The position numbers were made by a program, and so were the translations under genes. DNA of 64,000 bases from Gammaproteobacteria bacterium (GTDB taxonomy: Bacteria > Pseudomonadota > Gammaproteobacteria > Legionellales > Legionellaceae): assembly GCA_030147855.1 (NCBI GenBank), contig JASBUO010000041.1, positions 21,843-85,842 of the forward strand, read 5' to 3'. The notes below the pieces were generated by a model that ran no database searches, was not told the origin of the DNA, and saw nothing but the letters and a program-made list of their open reading frames with translations. Below, piece after piece: positions 8,999-19,027 of the stretch (its first letter is position 1; every line of letters starts with the position of its first letter).

Positions 8999-9610
8999 TC
9001 ACGTAATCGCACCAATTGCTCCCAAAACAGACCCAACCGATGACGATGTCACAAACAGCATCAAACGCCCTGCAAAATTGCCTAGTTGTGTCGACATTTC
9101 GGTTGAAAGAATCATGACTGCGGCTGATTTTTTCTGCAGAAACTCTTTTTGGTTGGATAATACCGCTGCAAAAGTGCCCTCATAATAATGCGGCACACTC
9201 AGCCCAACTTTTTGCGATAACATATCAACCATTGCAGTAATACAAGAAGAAATAACTATATTTCCAATCTCAAGCATCGCCTCTTGTTCACAAGAACGCA
9301 TTTCTACTTCACTTAAGTTAGGCATTTCCCCCATCACTTGTTCTAATAAAAGTTGTGTGTAATCTCGTTTAAATACCAATAACGCATGGCCTTCAATATC
9401 ATTTTCTAAGCTCTGATGCACCATACTCATCACATCATTTGATCGACTCAACGAATAAGCATCAAGTTGCGTCACAGGTAATACTTCTAGCGCTGGGTTT
9501 TCTAATAAAACAGGACCATTTAGTAAAACAGATAATTGTTTCGCTGCCTTACTCATCCCGATATTACAAACCTCGAGTAGCACATCTTCTTCTGCTTTTG
9601 TAAAATTCAT
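8999..9610 (-). CDS. cheC: CheC-family CheY-P phosphatase
   Basis: A 203-residue CheC/CheX/FliY-family protein. Both pseudo-symmetric active-site helices are present: EEDVLLEVCNIGMSKAAKQLS at the start and EQEAMLEIGNIVISSCI in the middle, each carrying the Glu-x3-Asn pair that dephosphorylates CheY-P. Two active copies are the pattern of full CheC rather than CheX. The start ATG overlaps the cheY stop by one base (TAATG), so the two are translationally coupled. In this operon it should switch off the phosphorylated stand-alone CheY and perhaps feed back on the cyclase. CheC is not normally part of Wsp operons, which makes its place here notable. Confidence 0.85.
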   Translation of the reverse strand: MNFTKAEEDVLLEVCNIGMSKAAKQLSVLLNGPVLLENPALEVLPVTQLDAYSLSRSNDVMSMVHQSLENDIEGHALLVFKRDYTQLLLEQVMGEMPNLSEVEMRSCEQEAMLEIGNIVISSCITAMVDMLSQKVGLSVPHYYEGTFAAVLSNQKEFLQKKSAAVMILSTEMSTQLGNFAGRLMLFVTSSSVGSVLGAIGAIT

Positions 9611-9966
9611 TATATTTTTTCCAATAAAGATTGAACTACTTCAACGGTTACTGGTTTTTCTAATACATGGATAAATCCAAGTGCTTCGATTTCATCCATG
9701 ACATGCTGCTGCGTATTCGCACTCATCAGAGCAAATGGCGCCGCTACCCCTTCATCTCGCATCATCCGTGCAACTTCTGTGCCTACTTTCTCAGGCATAT
9801 TATAGTCAAGAATAATCAGTGACAAGGCATCATCCTTGGCAATTTTAAGCGCGTCTTGCCAATTGCCTGCTTGTACTAACTCATAGTCATCGTATCCCTT
9901 AAGGCATACAGCAAACAATATACGTGCCGTGGCACTGTCATCAACTACTAGTATTTTCTTTTTCAC
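9610..9966 (-). CDS. cheY: Stand-alone CheY-like response regulator
   Basis: Single receiver domain of 118 residues. The acidic pocket Asp9/Asp10 (VVDDS), phosphoacceptor Asp54 (IILDYNMP), switch Ser82 (LMSAN) and Lys104 (EKPV) are all present. There is no output domain, so it must act by protein contact. The start is GTG, overlapping the cheB stop (GTGA), and a strong AGGAGG lies just before it, suggesting high translation relative to its neighbours. In context it is a substrate of the CheA hybrid and target of CheC. A likely partner is the HPt domain of the downstream cyclase or the flagellar/pilus motor; the sequence cannot distinguish these. Confidence 0.88.
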   Translation of the reverse strand: MKKKILVVDDSATARILFAVCLKGYDDYELVQAGNWQDALKIAKDDALSLIILDYNMPEKVGTEVARMMRDEGVAAPFALMSANTQQHVMDEIEALGFIHVLEKPVTVEVVQSLLEKI

Positions 9967-11024
9967 GATGCCTCCTTATCCTGCTTCACCAATTGCTCAA
10001 GCAGTGTCGATATTTCTTCAAGTAACACGTTCTTCACAACCGCTTCTTTTGCACGTGCCGCTCCAGGCATACCATCAACCACACAAGATGCAGCATCTTG
10101 TGCGAAGGTATAACAGCCTACTCTTTTCATCTCAAGCAACCCATCTGCACCATCCTGCCCCATACCCGTTAAGATACCACCGATTGCACTTCCAGGATAA
10201 GACACTGATAAAGATTGGAACAATTGATTGATACCCGGTTTAAATCGCTCTCTACCTTCCCCAACACTCAAATGTGCTATTGGTTGTACGCCTTTACTAA
10301 TCAACAAATGGTGGTCATTTGGTGCAAAATAAATCTTACCGGGGCACAGTTGTTCTCCATCTCTTGCCACACAAACTTCTAAACTGGATGCTCTCTGTAG
10401 CCACCTTACAAGCCCGTTTAAAAATCCTCTAGAAATATGTAATACCACAACAATTGGCGCAGAAAAAGAAGCTTCTAAGTGAGAAAATATATGAGTCAAT
10501 GCCTGTGGCCCACCTGTGGACGCACCAAGCGCCACTATTTCCACAGGATTCAGCACATTCTGATTAGACCCTAATGATACAGGCTTTTCCGACTTCGTCT
10601 TTCGACGAATGACATGTATTTCTGACAAGGCACGCACCATATTCAAAAATTGTCGCTCCTTGAGTTCAAACTCAGTATCTGATGCATCAAAAAACTTGGG
10701 AAATGCTTCCAGTGCACCCGCAGACAATGCTTCTACTGCATAGCCCAATTCCTCTTCGTGAATCGATGAACTAAATATAAGAATAGGGGTTGGGCACTCA
10801 GCCATAATTCGCTTAGTTGCTTCATATCCAGTCAGTTTTGGCATCATCACATCCATCGTGATTAAGTCAGGCTTCAACCGCTTGGCCATGTTGATAACCG
10901 CTTCTCCATCTTTTGCAACCCCCACCACTTCAAAGCCGGGTGCCTTTGAAAATATTGAACTTAACAGGCTGCACACCAAGTCAGAATCATCTGCTATGAG
11001 TATCTTAACTATTTTAGCTATCAT
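9963..11024 (-). CDS. cheB: Chemoreceptor glutamate methylesterase
   Basis: CheB of 353 residues: an N-terminal receiver domain with phosphoacceptor Asp58 (LITMDVMMP), a linker, and a C-terminal methylesterase/deamidase domain. The catalytic triad is visible as Ser169 (GASTGGPQAL), His196 (VVVLHIS) and Asp291 (GMGQDGADG). It removes methyl groups from receptor glutamates and so resets the signalling state, opposing CheR. It overlaps both neighbours by four bases (ATGA with cheA, GTGA with cheY). In Wsp-type systems the equivalent is WspF, whose loss locks the cyclase on; the same logic may apply here (inference). Confidence 0.93.
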   Translation of the reverse strand: MIAKIVKILIADDSDLVCSLLSSIFSKAPGFEVVGVAKDGEAVINMAKRLKPDLITMDVMMPKLTGYEATKRIMAECPTPILIFSSSIHEEELGYAVEALSAGALEAFPKFFDASDTEFELKERQFLNMVRALSEIHVIRRKTKSEKPVSLGSNQNVLNPVEIVALGASTGGPQALTHIFSHLEASFSAPIVVVLHISRGFLNGLVRWLQRASSLEVCVARDGEQLCPGKIYFAPNDHHLLISKGVQPIAHLSVGEGRERFKPGINQLFQSLSVSYPGSAIGGILTGMGQDGADGLLEMKRVGCYTFAQDAASCVVDGMPGAARAKEAVVKNVLLEEISTLLEQLVKQDKEAS

Positions 11025-13048
11025 AACAGTGTATCAACCATGTTGATTAATTTTCTCGTATCAAAATCTTTCTTTACAAGATACGCACTCGCACCCGCAT
11101 CAAGACCTTGCCGTTTATCTTTCTCTGCCTCGCGTGAAGACACAATAATCACTGGAAGGTGTGCTAACTTTTCATTTTCCTTAATCTGTGCCGTTAATTC
11201 AAAACCATCCATCAAAGGCATTTCAATATCAGTGACGACACAATTCACCACATTCTCTTGCAATAATGCCAGCGCTTTCTCACCATCTTCTGCATCCAAG
11301 GTTTTATAACCTGCTGCATGTAGCGCATTAATCGCTAAGGTACGTGTCGTAAGTGCGTCATCTACCACCAAAACACACCTTTTCTCTGGCACTTCCTTGA
11401 TATTTGCATCTGATGGTTTTTGTCCTTTAACATCTATTTGTCCCAACTGCTCTATTGTAATTTTTTTAAAAATAGTTTCGACATTTAAAGCAAGCACCAG
11501 CTCACCTGATTCTGTTAATGTTACACCACTTAAGTGTTTTAATTGATCAAGTGGCTTTGGTAAAGGCTTTAATACACAGTCATGCTCCTCAATAATTTCA
11601 TCGACTAAAACCAATACTTGCGTCACTCCATCACCCACCAGTATTCCTTGAAAAACGCTTGAATCATCTAAAGTAACCCCACCGAGGTCCAAAATATCGC
11701 TCAAACTTGCAACGCTAATTGGCTTACCGTGAATCACAACAGCCCAGCGATTATCAATGCGCTCAAGTTGGGAGGCTTTAATATTATACAGCGCATCTAG
11801 GGCAATCGTTGGTAACATAAACTGCCTGTCTTTTAACCTTACAAAAAGCCCGCGTGAACTCGTCAGTGTCAAAGGTAACATCAAAGTAAATGTACACCCC
11901 TCCCCCCAAACACTCTCAACACTAATGCTTCCTTTTATCGCTTGAATATCACTGAGGACCGCATCAAGCCCAACACCACGGCCTGATAGTTCTGATACAT
12001 TATCTGCAGTGGATAAGCCTGAGTGAAAAATAAGCGACAATACGTCCGCCTCGCTGAGCTTTTCCAGCGCTTCTTTTGTATATAACTGTTTTTCCAATGC
12101 GCGTTGCTTGATTTTTTCAACATTAACTCCCGCACCATCATCAGAAAAAATAAGCTTAATTTGCCCTACTTCATTCACCGCTTTGATAGATATACTGGCA
12201 ACGGTTGCCTTACCCTGTTGTTTTCTCACATCAGGCCGCTCAATACCATGACCTATCGCATTTCTGACCAAGTGTTGTAAAGGCATTTTTAAAGCATCTA
12301 AAATAGCTTTATCAATTTCAACCTCTCCCCCCTCTACCTTAAGCACCACAGACTTCTCGAGCCCCTCAGCGACCTCTCGCACCACACGCTTTAATGGTGA
12401 GAACACATGACTCATAGGCAAAAGCCACATGCTCCTGCCTTCCTGCTGTAAAGTAAATAGCTCTCGTGAAAACTCGCCTGCCAGCTTTTCAGATTCTTCA
12501 AATAAGCACGTGAGCTGTTTTTTGACAGCCTCTACCCCCTCGAGACAACCCATTTTTTGTAATAACTCAGCAACCGTTCTACTCCAATTTGACAGGCGTA
12601 ACTGAAAAATCACTAACTCATTCAATTTTGCATTGATACGCTCAACCCGCCTTAAAGGCACTCGAATCATTTCATCTGGCGCAGAAGCAGACGCTGCAAT
12701 TTCTGTTTCTGACTGCTGCAAAATATCCAGCATTGTATCCGCTTGTTTTAAACAATGATTAATTTGTTGCTTACTAGGCTCCGTTTGGTTGTCCCGCCAC
12801 TCACTAAACACATCTTCTAGCTCATGCGCAACTGATGCAATTGCATCAATTGCAACGCTTTTAGCAGCACCCTTTAAATTGTGTGAGATACGAAACAACA
12901 GTTCTAGTAGCTCTTGAGATTTTTTCTTGTTTTTTGATTTTTCAAGGCCTATTAAAGCATCCACCATTACTTGATGCTGTTCGGTTAATTCGCCTTTAAA
13001 CGTTTCAAATAAAAGACGATAGAGCTTTGGGTCAATTTCCATCATCAT
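11021..13048 (-). CDS. cheA: Hybrid chemotaxis histidine kinase CheA-REC
   Basis: Kinase of 675 residues. An N-terminal HPt domain carries the phosphorylated His56 ([11 protein letters not shown]). There is no room for a P2 CheY-docking domain. Dimerisation and HATPase domains follow (N-box [16 protein letters not shown] with Asn263, [15 protein letters not shown]), then a CheW-like coupling domain (about 395-530) and a C-terminal receiver with Asp607 ([12 protein letters not shown]). This is the WspE/FrzE-type layout. The attached receiver may be a phosphate sink or relay station, while CheY and CheB are the free partners. Overlaps with the receptor and cheB genes are four bases each, so the core is translated as a unit. 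Confidence 0.93.
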   Translation of the reverse strand: MMMEIDPKLYRLLFETFKGELTEQHQVMVDALIGLEKSKNKKKSQELLELLFRISHNLKGAAKSVAIDAIASVAHELEDVFSEWRDNQTEPSKQQINHCLKQADTMLDILQQSETEIAASASAPDEMIRVPLRRVERINAKLNELVIFQLRLSNWSRTVAELLQKMGCLEGVEAVKKQLTCLFEESEKLAGEFSRELFTLQQEGRSMWLLPMSHVFSPLKRVVREVAEGLEKSVVLKVEGGEVEIDKAILDALKMPLQHLVRNAIGHGIERPDVRKQQGKATVASISIKAVNEVGQIKLIFSDDGAGVNVEKIKQRALEKQLYTKEALEKLSEADVLSLIFHSGLSTADNVSELSGRGVGLDAVLSDIQAIKGSISVESVWGEGCTFTLMLPLTLTSSRGLFVRLKDRQFMLPTIALDALYNIKASQLERIDNRWAVVIHGKPISVASLSDILDLGGVTLDDSSVFQGILVGDGVTQVLVLVDEIIEEHDCVLKPLPKPLDQLKHLSGVTLTESGELVLALNVETIFKKITIEQLGQIDVKGQKPSDANIKEVPEKRCVLVVDDALTTRTLAINALHAAGYKTLDAEDGEKALALLQENVVNCVVTDIEMPLMDGFELTAQIKENEKLAHLPVIIVSSREAEKDKRQGLDAGASAYLVKKDFDTRKLINMVDTLL

Positions 13049-14910
13049 GATATCTCAGTTCCTACATCGCTCACTTTATATTTATCAGCACTTTCTTTTA
13101 AGCTCTCCGCTACTTGATTTAACGCAACAATCGCTTGCTTGGTTTCTTCGGTCGCATCGCTAAACTGTGTGGTTACTTTGTCAATTTCTCGAATACTGGT
13201 TACGACCTGCTCAATCCCTACCGACTCTTCTCGGACTGCTGAAACAATCTGCTGGGACGCCATCGAGGTTTCTTGAATCACCTCGCCCAAAGAGTTCATG
13301 ATATTACCAGCCGTCTTAGCCTGCTCTAAGTTTGCGTCTACACTTTTCGTGCCATCTTCAGTCACCATCACGGCACGCTCTGCTGTCTTTCGAATGGCTT
13401 GTAAAATTCCCTGCACATTCTCAGTTGCAGTTTGCGAACGCTCTGCTAAATCTTTTACTTCATCAGCAACCACAGCAAACCCTTTACCCGATTCACCCGC
13501 TTTTGCTGCTTCAATAGACGCATTGAGCGCAAGCATCTTAGACTGTTTTGCAATATCAGAAACAGCCTCTGTAATTACGCCAACTTGTTGTGTTTTATCA
13601 CTTAAACCAAGAATCGTGTCTGCGATTTGTTTCATTTTATCTTGTAGTGCCTTCATAGACTCAAGCACTTCTCCTATCACTTTTTTACCGCGCTCCCCTT
13701 CCTTAAATGTTCGCTCTGAAGACTCACCTAATGCCGTTGCTTTTTCTAAAGTTTGTTGTGAAATTTGTGTGATTTCTTCAACAATACTTCCAATCTCTGT
13801 CACAGCTGTTGCTTGTTCCACAGCACTACTTGCCTGCGCCGATGCTGTTTTATTGAGTTGCTCCATACTCACTGAAATATCGTGACTCACGCGAACAATG
13901 TTACTGGCAATAGATGAAAGACTCCGTGTCATCTCATCAAGGTGTTGGCCTAATTCCGCCAAGTCATCATCGCCCTCAACCTCTAATACATGGGTTAAGT
14001 CACCTGCTGCAACGCGTTTGATAAATGAACTATATTGCTTGATACGCCTCTGTAGCTCTTCAACCAACTGATTAATTTTGGCTTCAGCGGCTTTCCTGTC
14101 ACTAATATCCGTCGCAAACTTAACCATTTTAAACGGCTTACCATCCAACCCTAAAATAGGGTTGTAAGACGCTTGTATCCACACTTTTTTGCCATTTTTA
14201 CCAACGCGTCTAAATTCTGCCGACTCAAACTCACCTCGATTTAATCTTTCCCAAAACGTTTTATACTCTGAGCTATTCCTGTAACTCTCCTCCACAAACA
14301 TACTGTGGTGAGCCCCTTTTATTTCTGTAATCCTATACCCCATTAAGTTTAAAAAGTTATCGTTTGCGGTTAAAACCATGCCATTCATGTCAAATTCAAT
14401 CACAGCTTGTGATTTATTAATTGCTGCAAGCTGACCTTCATAGTTTGCAATGTCCATCTTGCGCTGGGTAATATCCATTGCGACTTTAACAACCTTAAAC
14501 GGCTCGCCATTCAGATCTAAAACAGGATTATAGGTCCCTTGAACCCACACTTCTTTACCACTTTTATCAATATGCTTAAATTCGGCTGACTCAAACTCTC
14601 CTTGATTTAATTTTTTCCAAAACGCCTTATATTCGGGGCTTGTTTTATAGCTCTCTTCCACAAACATACTATGGTGCATGCCTTGCACCTCAGCTAAACT
14701 ATATCCCATTAAATTTAAAAAGTTCTCATTCGCAGTTAAAATGACACCACTCATATCAAGCTCAACCACGGCTTGCGATTTACTTATTGCCAGAAGCTGA
14801 CCCTCTACATCCAATAGGTGTAATTTTTTTTCCTTACCACCCTCAAATAAACGAGATAAAAAGCCACCCCCTTTACCATGAATCTTTGTTATATTGTTAT
14901 TGAAACTCAT
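13045..14910 (-). CDS. Soluble methyl-accepting chemoreceptor with tandem PAS domains (BdlA-like)
   Basis: Receptor of about 621 residues with no transmembrane segment, so cytoplasmic. Two PAS domains follow each other (about 30-155 and 155-280) and are clearly duplicates: both contain [23 protein letters not shown] and GEFESAEF. A short HAMP-like linker (about 290-350) leads to the MCP signalling domain, whose hairpin tip carries the conserved [23 protein letters not shown] and [16 protein letters not shown]. The domain order is that of Pseudomonas BdlA, which controls biofilm dispersal. I took ATG 14910 because AAGAGGGTGG precedes it; ATG 14928 would overlap cheW. PAS domains of this type often bind heme or flavin, so redox or oxygen sensing is a reasonable guess. 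Confidence 0.9.
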   Translation of the reverse strand: MSFNNNITKIHGKGGGFLSRLFEGGKEKKLHLLDVEGQLLAISKSQAVVELDMSGVILTANENFLNLMGYSLAEVQGMHHSMFVEESYKTSPEYKAFWKKLNQGEFESAEFKHIDKSGKEVWVQGTYNPVLDLNGEPFKVVKVAMDITQRKMDIANYEGQLAAINKSQAVIEFDMNGMVLTANDNFLNLMGYRITEIKGAHHSMFVEESYRNSSEYKTFWERLNRGEFESAEFRRVGKNGKKVWIQASYNPILGLDGKPFKMVKFATDISDRKAAEAKINQLVEELQRRIKQYSSFIKRVAAGDLTHVLEVEGDDDLAELGQHLDEMTRSLSSIASNIVRVSHDISVSMEQLNKTASAQASSAVEQATAVTEIGSIVEEITQISQQTLEKATALGESSERTFKEGERGKKVIGEVLESMKALQDKMKQIADTILGLSDKTQQVGVITEAVSDIAKQSKMLALNASIEAAKAGESGKGFAVVADEVKDLAERSQTATENVQGILQAIRKTAERAVMVTEDGTKSVDANLEQAKTAGNIMNSLGEVIQETSMASQQIVSAVREESVGIEQVVTSIREIDKVTTQFSDATEETKQAIVALNQVAESLKESADKYKVSDVGTEIS

Positions 14911-14911
14911 A

Positions 14912-15460
14912 TCAGCCACCCTCTTCATTAGCTAAAGAAAACCGCTCCATCGCATCAAATATCCTCTTATCATCAACCACTGAAATATCTGAGTGACACA
15001 CCCCTAAAATATAATGCTTTTTGCTAACATCACTGCCTGCTAACTGCACTAAGTCTTTTGCCTGGTTTAAGGATTGATGACCCACAACATGACGCACCGA
15101 AAGTGCGTAACGATAGGACCCTTTTCGCACTAAAATAACGTATTCTGGTTGCATTTTTGCGTCATAAAAATTAAATAACACTTCTGTATTAATCACGGGC
15201 CACACCTGAGCATTGTAATAAGTAATACCTAGAAATAACTGAGGAGCGCCTGGCACATCGGTCAGGTGTTGCAAAAGAATCACCCTTTCTACATATTGAT
15301 AGGATAATGCGTATTTTTCGTCTTTACCTTCCCCCAAACAAAACACTAAAAACGAATCCCCGATACTTTTTATTTTCTCATCAAATACTTTTGCAAGTTC
15401 TTTTGCTCGTGCATCAAAAATTGCTTGGTTGTCTCTGTTATTTAAGTGCTTTCTCTGCAT
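14912..15460 (-). CDS. cheW: CheW-like coupling protein (second copy)
   Basis: Protein of 182 residues with a CheW fold preceded by a charged extension ([25 protein letters not shown]). The domain is recognisable from [39 protein letters not shown], which follows the CheW pattern of a GxI-type loop and a hydrophobic core strand. It links the receptor to CheA. It starts at the TAATG overlap with the cheR stop behind an AGGAG. Having two CheW genes on both sides of cheR, as in wspB and wspD, is characteristic of Wsp-type operons. Divergence from the other CheW is strong, so the two probably do different jobs. Confidence 0.8.
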   Translation of the reverse strand: MQRKHLNNRDNQAIFDARAKELAKVFDEKIKSIGDSFLVFCLGEGKDEKYALSYQYVERVILLQHLTDVPGAPQLFLGITYYNAQVWPVINTEVLFNFYDAKMQPEYVILVRKGSYRYALSVRHVVGHQSLNQAKDLVQLAGSDVSKKHYILGVCHSDISVVDDKRIFDAMERFSLANEEGG

Positions 15461-16848
15461 TATGATTGCTCCTGATAATATGCAATCTCGCGTAATACGG
15501 CCGCAAGCAATTCTCCCATCGTGCCATCACTCGCTATCACTCGCTTTTCTTTGCTTTCTTCTTTTGCATAACGCGCTGCTTGTTCTAAGTATTGAAGCCC
15601 CTCTTCCTTTTTTTGATTTCCTAAAGCAAGCATTGCGAGATAATAATAAGCCTCAGGAAACGCTTTTTTTAATGCAGCGGCTTCTAAAAAGTACTGTATT
15701 GCTCTGGCCTCATTTTCTTTCAGCAAAACCAATGCCAATAAAAAACAACAAATCGGATCGCGTATTTTATCTTGTATAACTACTTTCTCTAACATCTCTT
15801 TTGCAGTGACAATATCGCCTATTCCAATCAGAGCCTCCCCCTTATACCTATATAGCATAGGATTTGATTTAAACATTTTGGTTTCCTTATCAACCGCATC
15901 AATCACATCCATAAACTGCCGGTTAATAAGTAAAGTATCCAAGGCTTGATATTCCAAACGACGCTGTGCTTGCTGCTCAATATACGAAGACTTTGGGGGA
16001 CTTGATGTCTGCTGAGACATAACTTTTGACGTATCCGCTACTCGCTTTGTGAGGTAGGTCACACTATCTTTAAAGTTCATGGAAAATTGCTGTTGATAGT
16101 AACGAACAAAATCAGAACAACCTAAAAATAAAACGCCTTGCCCTTGAAGTGCATCGTCAAAATAAGACAGCGCCTTTTTTACAGAGGCTTCATCAAAATA
16201 AATAAAGACATTTCGACACAAGATAAAATCAACACAACCTACAAAATGTGACTTTTCAAGCAAATTACCATAAGCAAAGGTTGCCATTTTCCTAATGGGC
16301 TCAATTAACTGATATTTTTTGCCTTCAGTCACAAAGTACTTAGTGAGCACCTTATCATCAACCGAGCGTAGTGCGATGTTTGAATACACTCCCTGGCGTG
16401 CCTTCGAAAGAGCCTCGACATTAATATCTGTGCCAAGTAATGTTAAATGCCAGTTCTCAATATCAGGCATCAGCTCCGATAACAAGATAGCAATTGAATA
16501 CAGCTCTTCACCACACGCACACCCTGCACTCCATATTGTAATACTCTTATTTCGAACTAATTTTTTTTGTTGAATTAAGGTCGGCAAAAATGCTTCTCTT
16601 AACAAGCGGAATAAAGAAACATCTCTAAAAAAATAGCTCTCTTGTATCGTTAACAAGCTCACCATTTTTTCGGTCACTTGTTTATCGCCTGCATTCAAAG
16701 CTGATAAAAAGGTTTGTAAATCCCAGTTTTTTTCCTTTAAATATTGCATGACTTGAACAATCACTTTTTGCTGTTGGTTTGATAAGATAACTAGCCCAAA
16801 CTTAGCATATGCCCAGTCTTCGACAGCTTTTAATAAGTAACTATTCAT
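15460..16848 (-). CDS. cheR: Chemoreceptor methyltransferase CheR with C-terminal TPR
   Basis: Protein of 462 residues. The N-terminal half is a CheR methyltransferase: SAM motif IWSAGCACGEELYS (about 105-118), GTDIN, and the CRNVFIYFD motif (about 211-219). It methylates receptor glutamates using S-adenosylmethionine. From about residue 300 to the end there are helical TPR-like repeats (for example AIQYFLEAAALKKAFPEAYYYLAMLALG), as in WspC-type fusions, where the repeats tether the enzyme to its own receptor array. The start overlaps the upstream cheW stop by eight bases. With CheB it adapts the receptor to the ambient signal. Confidence 0.92.
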   Translation of the reverse strand: MNSYLLKAVEDWAYAKFGLVILSNQQQKVIVQVMQYLKEKNWDLQTFLSALNAGDKQVTEKMVSLLTIQESYFFRDVSLFRLLREAFLPTLIQQKKLVRNKSITIWSAGCACGEELYSIAILLSELMPDIENWHLTLLGTDINVEALSKARQGVYSNIALRSVDDKVLTKYFVTEGKKYQLIEPIRKMATFAYGNLLEKSHFVGCVDFILCRNVFIYFDEASVKKALSYFDDALQGQGVLFLGCSDFVRYYQQQFSMNFKDSVTYLTKRVADTSKVMSQQTSSPPKSSYIEQQAQRRLEYQALDTLLINRQFMDVIDAVDKETKMFKSNPMLYRYKGEALIGIGDIVTAKEMLEKVVIQDKIRDPICCFLLALVLLKENEARAIQYFLEAAALKKAFPEAYYYLAMLALGNQKKEEGLQYLEQAARYAKEESKEKRVIASDGTMGELLAAVLREIAYYQEQS

Positions 16849-17293
16849 CTCCCGCTCTAGCTAGATGCGCTTCTGAGTCAATGAGTGCCTCCACTTGTAT
16901 CACCCACATTGAGCCTGCCTCAGATTCATACACACCCACAACAAAATCAGGCAGTTGAGATAGTTTTGGTATTTGCATATCACTTTTTTTAAGCGTGGTA
17001 ACAGACTCTACATTAGCCACCAAAAAGCCAACCAAACCCTTGTCCAGCTGACATAAAACAAGCGGTGTGTCTAAATGACGTGGGACTTGCTGAGCGCCTA
17101 CATAATTTCCGAGGTTATACACTGGCACGCTCACACCATGATAATTTAAAACCCCTTCAAAACCTTTGGTTTGATTTGGGACTTGATGCAGTCCGGGCAG
17201 ACGCAATACGATTTGAACTTGAGTTAAAGGCAGTAAAATATGCTGCTCACCCATGCTTAATTTTAAATATTGTTGTGTGTCACACTGTGGCAT
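16841..17293 (-). CDS. cheW: CheW-like coupling protein, first gene of the operon
   Basis: CheW-domain protein of 150 residues. It starts MPQCDTQQYLKLSMG, then shows the CheW features QVQIVLRLPGLHQVPNQTKGFEGVLNYHGVSVPVYNL, matching the conserved GxxNxRGxxxPVxDL region. It couples receptor to CheA. It is the promoter-proximal gene of a nine-gene operon running to 7684, since no gene upstream is closer than 61 bases on the same strand. No clear -35/-10 pair could be assigned. Weak ribosome site (AAGGCG). The other CheW copy lies after cheR. Confidence 0.88.
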   Translation of the reverse strand: MPQCDTQQYLKLSMGEQHILLPLTQVQIVLRLPGLHQVPNQTKGFEGVLNYHGVSVPVYNLGNYVGAQQVPRHLDTPLVLCQLDKGLVGFLVANVESVTTLKKSDMQIPKLSQLPDFVVGVYESEAGSMWVIQVEALIDSEAHLARAGDE

Positions 17294-17354
17294 AGACGCC
17301 TTAAAATAGAAAGCACTATGAGTGAGTATAGACGGTTCTAAGAAGGTATGCGCA

Positions 17355-18140
17355 TTACAGTATTGTGTGCAAACACTTTAAAATCAGTGCTGCTGTTTCT
17401 TGAGGATATTCAAATGGAAACATATGTGTACCTGGTGTTTCAAGCGATGGAATGCCATAACTCTGTAACATACGACGCCTGTCCCCTGCATAAATCACAT
17501 TGCTTTCACTGCCATACAATAACATAGCCGGCACCTTCAGTTGTTTTGGATAATTGTCAAAAGTATGTGGCAAGGCCCTATAAATTTGATACTCAATTTC
17601 CACATCAAAACGAAGGGTATATCCTGTTTCATCCTGTATCATGCCATAATCAATATAGTCATTTAAACAGGCATCATCAAAACGCTTAAATAAGTTTCGG
17701 CGCTTAAGGTATTGAAAAGCAGCTTCTCTTGTTTTCCAGTGGGTTCGTCTTGTGCGTGTACGATACGCAGGTGTCACCCTATCAATCCATCCCATTTTTT
17801 TAAAGAGCTGTACTGCACGTGCTCTAAAGCGGCTCAGTATAGGAGAGTCTAACAGTACCACTGCACGAAATAACTCAGGTGTTTTTAAAGCTGCCAGTAT
17901 ACTTAAAACACCTCCTAAAGAGTGCCCAACAGCAATGACTGGCTCTTGTGACTGTATGCGAATACTCTCCAAGACCTCATCAACCAAACTTGACCAATTA
18001 TCTTCAACAGGAAACGCGTCGGTATGTCCTATTTTGTCGATATAACAACAGTCAAACACGGTTTCAAGAGGTGTTAAAAGCTGCCTATAACAAGGAGACG
18101 GAAATCCATTGCCATGGGCAAAGTGTAATATCGGCTTCAC
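17355..18140 (-). CDS. Alpha/beta hydrolase
   Basis: Protein of 261 residues with an alpha/beta hydrolase fold. FAHGNGFPSPCYRQL gives the oxyanion region, AVGHSLGG the nucleophile elbow with Ser, and GTHMFPFEYP the catalytic His near the C-terminus; an Asp/Glu lies in GSESNVIY. Residues 115-175 form a helical lid rich in Arg/Lys. It has no signal peptide, so it is cytoplasmic. The start is GTG overlapping the stop of the DUF1189 gene (GTGA), so the two form a small operon with clcA upstream. The substrate cannot be deduced; esterase, thioesterase or haloperoxidase-type activity are all possible. Confidence 0.8.
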   Translation of the reverse strand: MKPILHFAHGNGFPSPCYRQLLTPLETVFDCCYIDKIGHTDAFPVEDNWSSLVDEVLESIRIQSQEPVIAVGHSLGGVLSILAALKTPELFRAVVLLDSPILSRFRARAVQLFKKMGWIDRVTPAYRTRTRRTHWKTREAAFQYLKRRNLFKRFDDACLNDYIDYGMIQDETGYTLRFDVEIEYQIYRALPHTFDNYPKQLKVPAMLLYGSESNVIYAGDRRRMLQSYGIPSLETPGTHMFPFEYPQETAALILKCLHTIL

Positions 18141-19021
18141 TTTAATACCATAGCCGTATTGTCACGCCGGTACGCGAGTATTCCGAGGCTAAAATATGTC
18201 GCCAGTAAAACCATGTACCACACCCCTGTACCTGGATACACGTGCCCCCACGTAAACAAAGCAAAATAAATAACCGCCTGTGGCGTTGCAGCAACCGCAA
18301 CCAGCCGTGCGGCAGCTTTAAATGTAAACCGCACTTTAAAGATGAAGCGCGCAACAAATTGACCCAAACATGTAAAAGTAAATAAAAGCGTCGTATAAAC
18401 GCCAAAATAGACCATCAATAATACCGGATAAAATGAAAAGGTTAATGCATAATGAATGAGTTTCATATGATGAGATTCGAGCCATGCGTCACCCGAAAAA
18501 TGTACCGTATGATTTGCTCCAAAGGATGAAACAGTCTCTGTTACAGGTGGCATGCTCCCTCGATTAAATAAATCAACATTGGGCACCAAAATATGTAGTG
18601 CACTTTCAGTGACCAAAACACTTGCCTTAGGATATAAAAAGTAAGGAAGCTGTTTAACATTACCTGTTGTATCAATCACAGCAATGACTTCGTCTTGCTT
18701 GTTTTTTACCAAATAAGGCATGGGACTATGAAATTTAACCCTCCCTTCATACACTGAAAACGGCGGCAACTTTTCCATTGGCACCAATAAACTTTGTGCC
18801 ATGGTATCTTGATAACTCAACATAATACGTGCAGCATAAGGTAACGTCAGTACTGTGAGCAGCACAAAAAGATACAAAACACCAAATCCACGCCAACGTT
18901 TTACAACATCAACATAGAGTTTTCCAGAAAAAAATGATTTATATATCGCCTCAAAAAAGTGATAATGTGCCACTTGCTTTTCTTTTCTAGAAGGCTTTTT
19001 ATCGCGACCTAAACGTTTCAT
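18137..19021 (-). CDS. DUF1189-type membrane protein
   Basis: Protein of 294 residues with about five membrane helices: one near 52-75 and a group from about 190 to 285, with a hydrophilic, presumably periplasmic, region between them. The opening after a basic N-terminus (HYFHFFEAIYKSFFSGKLYVDVVKRW) matches the DUF1189 signature. The family is of unknown function. It follows clcA by six bases and overlaps the hydrolase gene by four, so it is probably co-transcribed. The basic start RLGRDKKPSRKEKQ is likely cytoplasmic. Identification relies on remembered family pattern. Confidence 0.7.
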   Translation of the reverse strand: MKRLGRDKKPSRKEKQVAHYHFFEAIYKSFFSGKLYVDVVKRWRGFGVLYLFVLLTVLTLPYAARIMLSYQDTMAQSLLVPMEKLPPFSVYEGRVKFHSPMPYLVKNKQDEVIAVIDTTGNVKQLPYFLYPKASVLVTESALHILVPNVDLFNRGSMPPVTETVSSFGANHTVHFSGDAWLESHHMKLIHYALTFSFYPVLLMVYFGVYTTLLFTFTCLGQFVARFIFKVRFTFKAAARLVAVAATPQAVIYFALFTWGHVYPGTGVWYMVLLATYFSLGILAYRRDNTAMVLK

Positions 19022-19027
19022 ACTTCA

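Noticed and set aside
13298-13885. 195-codon open frame antisense to the chemoreceptor gene
   Set aside because: The MCP coiled-coil composition leaves its antisense frame free of stops; the sense strand has clear receptor motifs.
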